Source: Anaerolineales bacterium | GTDB lineage: Bacteria; Chloroflexota; Anaerolineae; Anaerolineales; Villigracilaceae | Length of the DNA: 16,834 nt | Assembly: GCA_028689195.1 (NCBI GenBank) | Contig: JAQTWR010000014.1 | Location: 1-16,834 of the forward strand | Direction: 5' to 3' | In this document: in pieces, positions 12,822-16,834 of the stretch | Layout of the letters: every line of letters begins with the position of its first letter | How positions within the stretch are numbered: position 1 is the first letter of the stretch | Program-made: the position numbers and the translations under genes | Notes under the pieces: generated by a model | What the model was told of the DNA's origin: nothing | Seen by the model: the letters and a program-made list of their open reading frames with translations, nothing else | Database searches by the model: none

Positions 12822-14345
12822 TTGAAAACAAAGACCGACCCCTTGAGTCTTTTGATTTTGGTCTTCGGGCTTTCTCTCGGAGCGTACGCGCGGAACTTAC
12901 CCGCCATAACCGTCGGCTTCCCCGTCACCGACGGCGGACTGTTTTATTTGATGGCGCAAGCGCTGCAAGCCAACGGATTTGCCCTGCCCGCCTTTGTTCA
13001 ATACAACGGCGCGAATATTCCCTTTGCCTACCCGCCGCTTGGATTTTATCTCGCCGCGCTGGTTTCTTCTCTTTTCAAAATCCCGTTGATCGAAGTTTTC
13101 CGCTGGCTGCCCGCCGCGCTTGGCGTGGCGTTCACAATCGCGTTTTATTTTTTGGCGGCGGCGGTTTTGAAATCCACATTCAAAGCGACGTTGGCGGCGG
13201 TCTTCTTTGCGCTGCTCCCGCGCTCGATTGGCTGGTTCGTCATGGGCGGCGGAATCACGCGCGCGGCGGGGCAACTCTTTTTAGTATTGACTCTCTTCGC
13301 CGCGCATCAACTCTTTGCCGCGCCGCAGAAAAAATATTTATGGATGACGATCTTGTTCGGAGGCTGCGCCGTTTTGAGTCACCCCGAATCCGCGCTGCAC
13401 GCGGCGGCGTTGAGTTTCTCGCTGTGGGTCTTCTTCGGCAGGTCAAAGGAAGGAATCAAAAACGCGCTTCTCGCCGCGCTTGGCGTTTTGGTTATCGTCG
13501 CGCCGTTTTTCATCGCCGTGATTTCGCGTCACGGACTCGCGCCGTATCAAAACGCGGCGCAAACAGGCTTATATAACTTCACCGCATGGCTCGGAATTTT
13601 GACCGGCTCGTTTGCCGACGAAAAATTCATCACGGTCATTTCCGCGCTGGGTTTACTGGGATTGATCGTCGCGGCGGCGCGGCGCGAGTTTTTACTGCCC
13701 GTCTGGTTGATTCTGCCCGCCGTGATTGACCCGCGCGGCGCGGCTTCGATTTTGATTATTGCGTGGGCGATGCTCGCCGCGCTCGGCTTTGCGGATGTGG
13801 TCGTCCCGGGTTTATACGCCCTGCAAAATAAAAAACTTTCCGAAGTCCCTTTGAATTCGGCGCTCGTGAAAACCGCGCTCGCCGCCATGATTTTTTATTC
13901 TTTTTTCAGCGTCGTCGCTTCGGATCAGGTGTATCTAAAAATCAGCCTGACGCAATCCGACCGCGCCGCGATGAAATGGATCGCGGATAACGTTCCGCCG
14001 CAAAGCCGATTCGCCGTCGTCACGGGCGGCGACCTTGCCTTCTCAGACGCGCTCTCCGAATGGTTTCCCGCGCTCACGCAAAATATCAGCGTCGCCACAA
14101 TTCAAGGATTCGAGTGGCTGAACGACAAACCGTTTACAAAAAGAATGGACGAATACAACGCGCTGCAAGCCTGCGCCCGACAAGACCGCGCCTGCATCGA
14201 ACGCTGGGCGGCGCAAACGCGCGCCGCGTTTGCATACGTTCTCATCCGCAAAGATACGCCGCTCGCATCTTCGCTTTCCGAAGCGGCGGATTATCAACTT
14301 ATTCACGAGGAAGCCAATGCGCTCGTTTTCAAATACGCGCCCTGA
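12822..14345 (+). CDS. GT-C-like integral membrane glycosyltransferase candidate
   Basis: The protein (507 residues from TTG 12822) has about ten hydrophobic segments and a soluble C-terminal domain from about residue 380. Features in common with GT-C enzymes are the first-loop acidic motif FPVTDGGLFYLMAQAL and the following NIPFAYPPLGFYLAAL, a typical second-loop sequence of ArnT/PMT-like lipid-phosphosugar transferases. The exact family and substrate are unknown. I prefer TTG 12822, preceded by GGAG (12813-12816) with five bases of spacing and followed by a normal signal-anchor start, over ATG 12735, which lacks a ribosome site. The ATG's extra 29 residues come from intergenic-looking DNA containing a TACAAT box (12789-12794). 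Its end overlaps the next gene by 29 bases. Confidence 0.8.
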   Translation: MKTKTDPLSLLILVFGLSLGAYARNLPAITVGFPVTDGGLFYLMAQALQANGFALPAFVQYNGANIPFAYPPLGFYLAALVSSLFKIPLIEVFRWLPAALGVAFTIAFYFLAAAVLKSTFKATLAAVFFALLPRSIGWFVMGGGITRAAGQLFLVLTLFAAHQLFAAPQKKYLWMTILFGGCAVLSHPESALHAAALSFSLWVFFGRSKEGIKNALLAALGVLVIVAPFFIAVISRHGLAPYQNAAQTGLYNFTAWLGILTGSFADEKFITVISALGLLGLIVAAARREFLLPVWLILPAVIDPRGAASILIIAWAMLAALGFADVVVPGLYALQNKKLSEVPLNSALVKTALAAMIFYSFFSVVASDQVYLKISLTQSDRAAMKWIADNVPPQSRFAVVTGGDLAFSDALSEWFPALTQNISVATIQGFEWLNDKPFTKRMDEYNALQACARQDRACIERWAAQTRAAFAYVLIRKDTPLASSLSEAADYQLIHEEANALVFKYAP

Positions 14346-15426
14346 AACATACGCGGGGCGTCTCGCCGTTCAGCAGCGCGTGCTGCCCGGTTACCGCGTC
14401 CCGTTTTTTGATTTGCTCGCCGAATCATGCGCAGGCGGGATGAGTCTCTTCGCAGGCAAGGCGCGCGCCGAAGAAATGATCGCGAGCGGCAAGACACAAG
14501 TTGCAAAATATGTTCAAGCCGAAAATATTCATTTGTTTCATAGGGGGCTGTATCTCTGTTATCAACAGGGATTTATCAACTGGCTGGAAAACTGGAATCC
14601 AGATTCGCTCATCGTGGAAGCGAATCCGCGCTACCTTGCGACTCCCTTCGCGGCGAGATGGATGCGCGCGCGCGGAAAGAAAATCATCGGCTGGGGACTC
14701 GGCGCGCCGCGCGTCGGCGCGCGAAGCGTCAAACGCCAATTTTGGTTCTCCTTCGTCAATCAATTCGACGCGCTGATTTCCTACAGCCAGCGCGGCGCGG
14801 ACGAATACGCCGCGCTCGGATTCCCGCGCGAGAGAATTTTCGTGGCGCATAATTCGGTTTCGCCCAAACCGGCTTCGCCAATCGCTCAAAGACCTCCGAC
14901 CTTCGATCTTCGACCGACGCTCTTATTCGTGGGCAGACTCCAATCGCGCAAAAGAATCGACTCGCTATTGAAGGCGTGCGCCGCGCTTGAATCCCGCGTG
15001 AGATTAATCATCGTGGGAGATGGTCCCGACCGCGCAAGACTAGAATCCATCGCAAAAGAAATCTACCCGTCGGCGGAATTTATCGGCGCGAAACATGGCG
15101 AAGAACTGAAGCCGTACTTCCTGCAAGCCGATCTTTTTGTGCTGCCCGGCACCGGCGGACTGGCTGTGCAAGAGGCGATGAGTTATGGCTTGCCCGTCAT
15201 CGTCGCAAAAGGCGACGGCACGCAGGATGACCTTGTCCGCGAAGAAAACGGCTGGCAGATCGAGCCTGAAAATTATGACGCGCTTTTATCGGCGCTGAAA
15301 AACGCGCTGACAGATATTGCGCGGTTGAGAAGTATGGGCGCGGAGTCGTATCGAATTATTTCCGAAGAAATCAACATCCAGAAAATGGCGGAAAAGTTTG
15401 TTCAAGCGTTAAACGCGGTTCAATGA
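14317..15426 (+). CDS. GT4 family glycosyltransferase
   Basis: The 369-residue protein is a GT-B-fold retaining glycosyltransferase. The C-terminal donor domain is clear: LLFVGRLQSRKRIDSLLKAC opens it, IIVGDGPDRARLESIAKE carries the GDGP motif, and GTGGLAVQEAMSYGLPVIVA carries the EAMxxGxP nucleotide-sugar site. The first glutamate of the usual E-x7-E pair is not present at its normal place. The N-terminal domain (VLPGYRVPFFDLLAESCAGG) is typical of acceptor domains in wall or lipid glycan assembly. ATG 14317 is chosen because GAGGA (14307-14311) precedes it by five bases; the 29-base overlap with the membrane protein gene suggests coupled translation and joint function. An ATG at 14230 lies deep in the previous gene and is not supported. 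Confidence 0.9.
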   Translation: MRSFSNTRPETYAGRLAVQQRVLPGYRVPFFDLLAESCAGGMSLFAGKARAEEMIASGKTQVAKYVQAENIHLFHRGLYLCYQQGFINWLENWNPDSLIVEANPRYLATPFAARWMRARGKKIIGWGLGAPRVGARSVKRQFWFSFVNQFDALISYSQRGADEYAALGFPRERIFVAHNSVSPKPASPIAQRPPTFDLRPTLLFVGRLQSRKRIDSLLKACAALESRVRLIIVGDGPDRARLESIAKEIYPSAEFIGAKHGEELKPYFLQADLFVLPGTGGLAVQEAMSYGLPVIVAKGDGTQDDLVREENGWQIEPENYDALLSALKNALTDIARLRSMGAESYRIISEEINIQKMAEKFVQALNAVQ

Positions 15427-15487
15427 CGGGAAGGCGCGCGCGCAAAAAGCTTTCACATTTAATGGGCGTTCTTTCAAAAAGTTCGGC

Positions 15488-15493
15488 TATAAT
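15488..15493 (+). promoter_or_regulatory. -10 box TATAAT upstream of the MinD-like gene
   Basis: A perfect TATAAT lies 52 bases before the ATG, giving an untranslated leader of about 45 bases. No convincing -35 occurs 16-18 bases upstream. Confidence 0.5.
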
Positions 15494-15545
15494 CAAAACA
15501 ACAAATCAATATCATTGCAGATTATAAAAAATTTGGAGAGGTAAG

Positions 15546-16301
15546 ATGTCGAAAATCATCTCAGTTCATTCTTTTCGCGGCGGCACGGGAAAGTCAAATA
15601 CCACGGCAAATCTTGCTGCATTGTTAGCCACTGACGGCGCGCGCGTCGGGGTCGTAGATACCGATATTGCCTCGCCCGGCATTCATGTGTTGTTCAACAT
15701 GGATGAATCGGACATGGATCACACCCTGAACGATTATCTCTGGGGCAAATGCTCCATTGACGAAGCCGCGCACGATATTACCAAAAACGTCAGCGCCGAT
15801 ATTACGGGGAAAATATTCATGGTGCCGTCCAGCATCAAAGCGGGCGAGATTGCGCGCATCCTGCGCGAAGGGTACGACGTTGGCTTGCTCAACGACGGCT
15901 TCCGCGATCTGGTCGAAAAATTAAAACTCGACTACCTGCTGATTGATACACACCCCGGACTTAACGAAGAGACGCTGCTCTCCATCGCCATTTCCGACGC
16001 GCTGATTATCATTATGCGCCCCGATTCTCAAGACTATCAAGGCACCATCGTCACCGTAGACGTCGCCAAGAAACTCGACGTGCCGAAGATGCTCATCGTA
16101 GTCAATAAAGTCCCGTCGCAATTCAATCCGGCGGAAGTCCGCGCGCGCGTAGAACAGACCTACGAAGCCACAGTCGGCGCCATCTTCCCCCACTCGGATG
16201 AAATGATGACCCTCGCCAGCTCGGGCATTTTCTCGGTCAAATATCCCGATAACGTCATGTCCAAATCCATGCGCGAATTAGCAAATATGCTCAAAGCCTA
16301 A
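15546..16301 (+). CDS. MinD/ParA-like P-loop ATPase (orphan)
   Basis: The 251-residue protein belongs to the deviant Walker A ATPases that position proteins, plasmids or organelles. The nucleotide site is FRGGTGKSNTT (10-20), GVVDTDIASPGIH (35-47) is the Walker A' region, and LLIDTHPGL is the Walker B segment. VVNKVPSQF matches the base-recognition NKxx region. The signature lysine that defines the deviant motif (KGGxGK) is arginine here (Arg11). No C-terminal amphipathic membrane-targeting helix of the MinD kind is obvious, and no MinC, MinE or ParB gene is nearby. The ATG has a strong GGAGAGG site (15535-15541), a TATAAT box upstream and a good terminator after it, so it is probably a single-gene unit. 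Its cargo or partner is unknown. Confidence 0.88.
   Translation: MSKIISVHSFRGGTGKSNTTANLAALLATDGARVGVVDTDIASPGIHVLFNMDESDMDHTLNDYLWGKCSIDEAAHDITKNVSADITGKIFMVPSSIKAGEIARILREGYDVGLLNDGFRDLVEKLKLDYLLIDTHPGLNEETLLSIAISDALIIIMRPDSQDYQGTIVTVDVAKKLDVPKMLIVVNKVPSQFNPAEVRARVEQTYEATVGAIFPHSDEMMTLASSGIFSVKYPDNVMSKSMRELANMLKA

Positions 16302-16834
<533 letters not shown>

Noticed and set aside
14230..14316. ATG 14230 as the start of the second GT4 enzyme
   Set aside because: It would overlap the previous gene by 116 bases without a ribosome site, whereas ATG 14317 has GAGGA at good spacing.

Overview
The window looks like a chromosomal segment of a free-living, moderately GC-rich bacterium. My best guess is the Anaerolineae class of Chloroflexota. 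That guess rests on a class A penicillin-binding protein with a long Pro/Thr tail, CGCG-rich coding style, -10-only and possibly leaderless promoters, and heavy loading with short palindromic dispersed repeats. No rRNA or other taxonomic marker gene is present to settle it.

Layout. (1) 25-1660 (+): a crotonase-family enoyl-CoA hydratase and an AAC(3)-family acetyltransferase. (2) 1699-2472 (-): a YgjP-type metallopeptidase preceded by tRNA-Met(CAT) with a clear terminator and a near-consensus sigma-70 promoter. (3) 2697-8083 (-): deoxynucleoside kinase, nucleotidyltransferase-fold protein, hairpin terminator, then a MaoC-like hydratase and a large class A PBP. (4) 8160-9596 (+): a GT4 glycosyltransferase from a possible leaderless promoter, with a translationally coupled NTF2-like protein. 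(5) 9605-10987: a GxxExxY putative nuclease gene split by an 864-bp IS5/IS427-type insertion sequence and bracketed by octamer repeats. (6) 11003-15426 (+): two polytopic GT-C-like membrane proteins and an overlapping GT4 glycosyltransferase, suggesting envelope glycan work together with region 4. (7) 15546-16301 (+): an orphan MinD/ParA-like ATPase with a terminator. (8) 16374-end (+): the N-terminal part of NAD-dependent DNA ligase.

The most interesting layer is the repeats. One family of about 65-70 bp is built from tandem 8-mers of consensus NCNCNAAG (typically ACGCAAAG/ACACGAAG) in inverted arms, usually four units per arm. It occurs at five places: 2566-2633, 9605-9636 (one arm only), 10923-10987, 11475-11543 and 12020-12089. 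The last two lie inside an open membrane-protein gene, are translated, and have their left arms in the same codon phase (peptides TQRREVAK and TQRLKDAK). The GxxExxY gene is framed by copies of the same family, which suggests a testable mobiliser/repeat pairing. Other dyad families are a 9-mer-based element (12615-12683), a 37-nt palindrome that fills the gap between two convergent stop codons (1661-1697), and GCGACATAAATGTCGC hairpins (2673-2688 and an inverted pair at 7398-7441).

The IS insertion can be undone by eye. Removing 10000-10863 and one TA copy restores a 133-residue GxxExxY reading frame ending at 10919. The IS transposase needs a -1 frameshift at an A7 run, and its stop codon comes from the target DNA.
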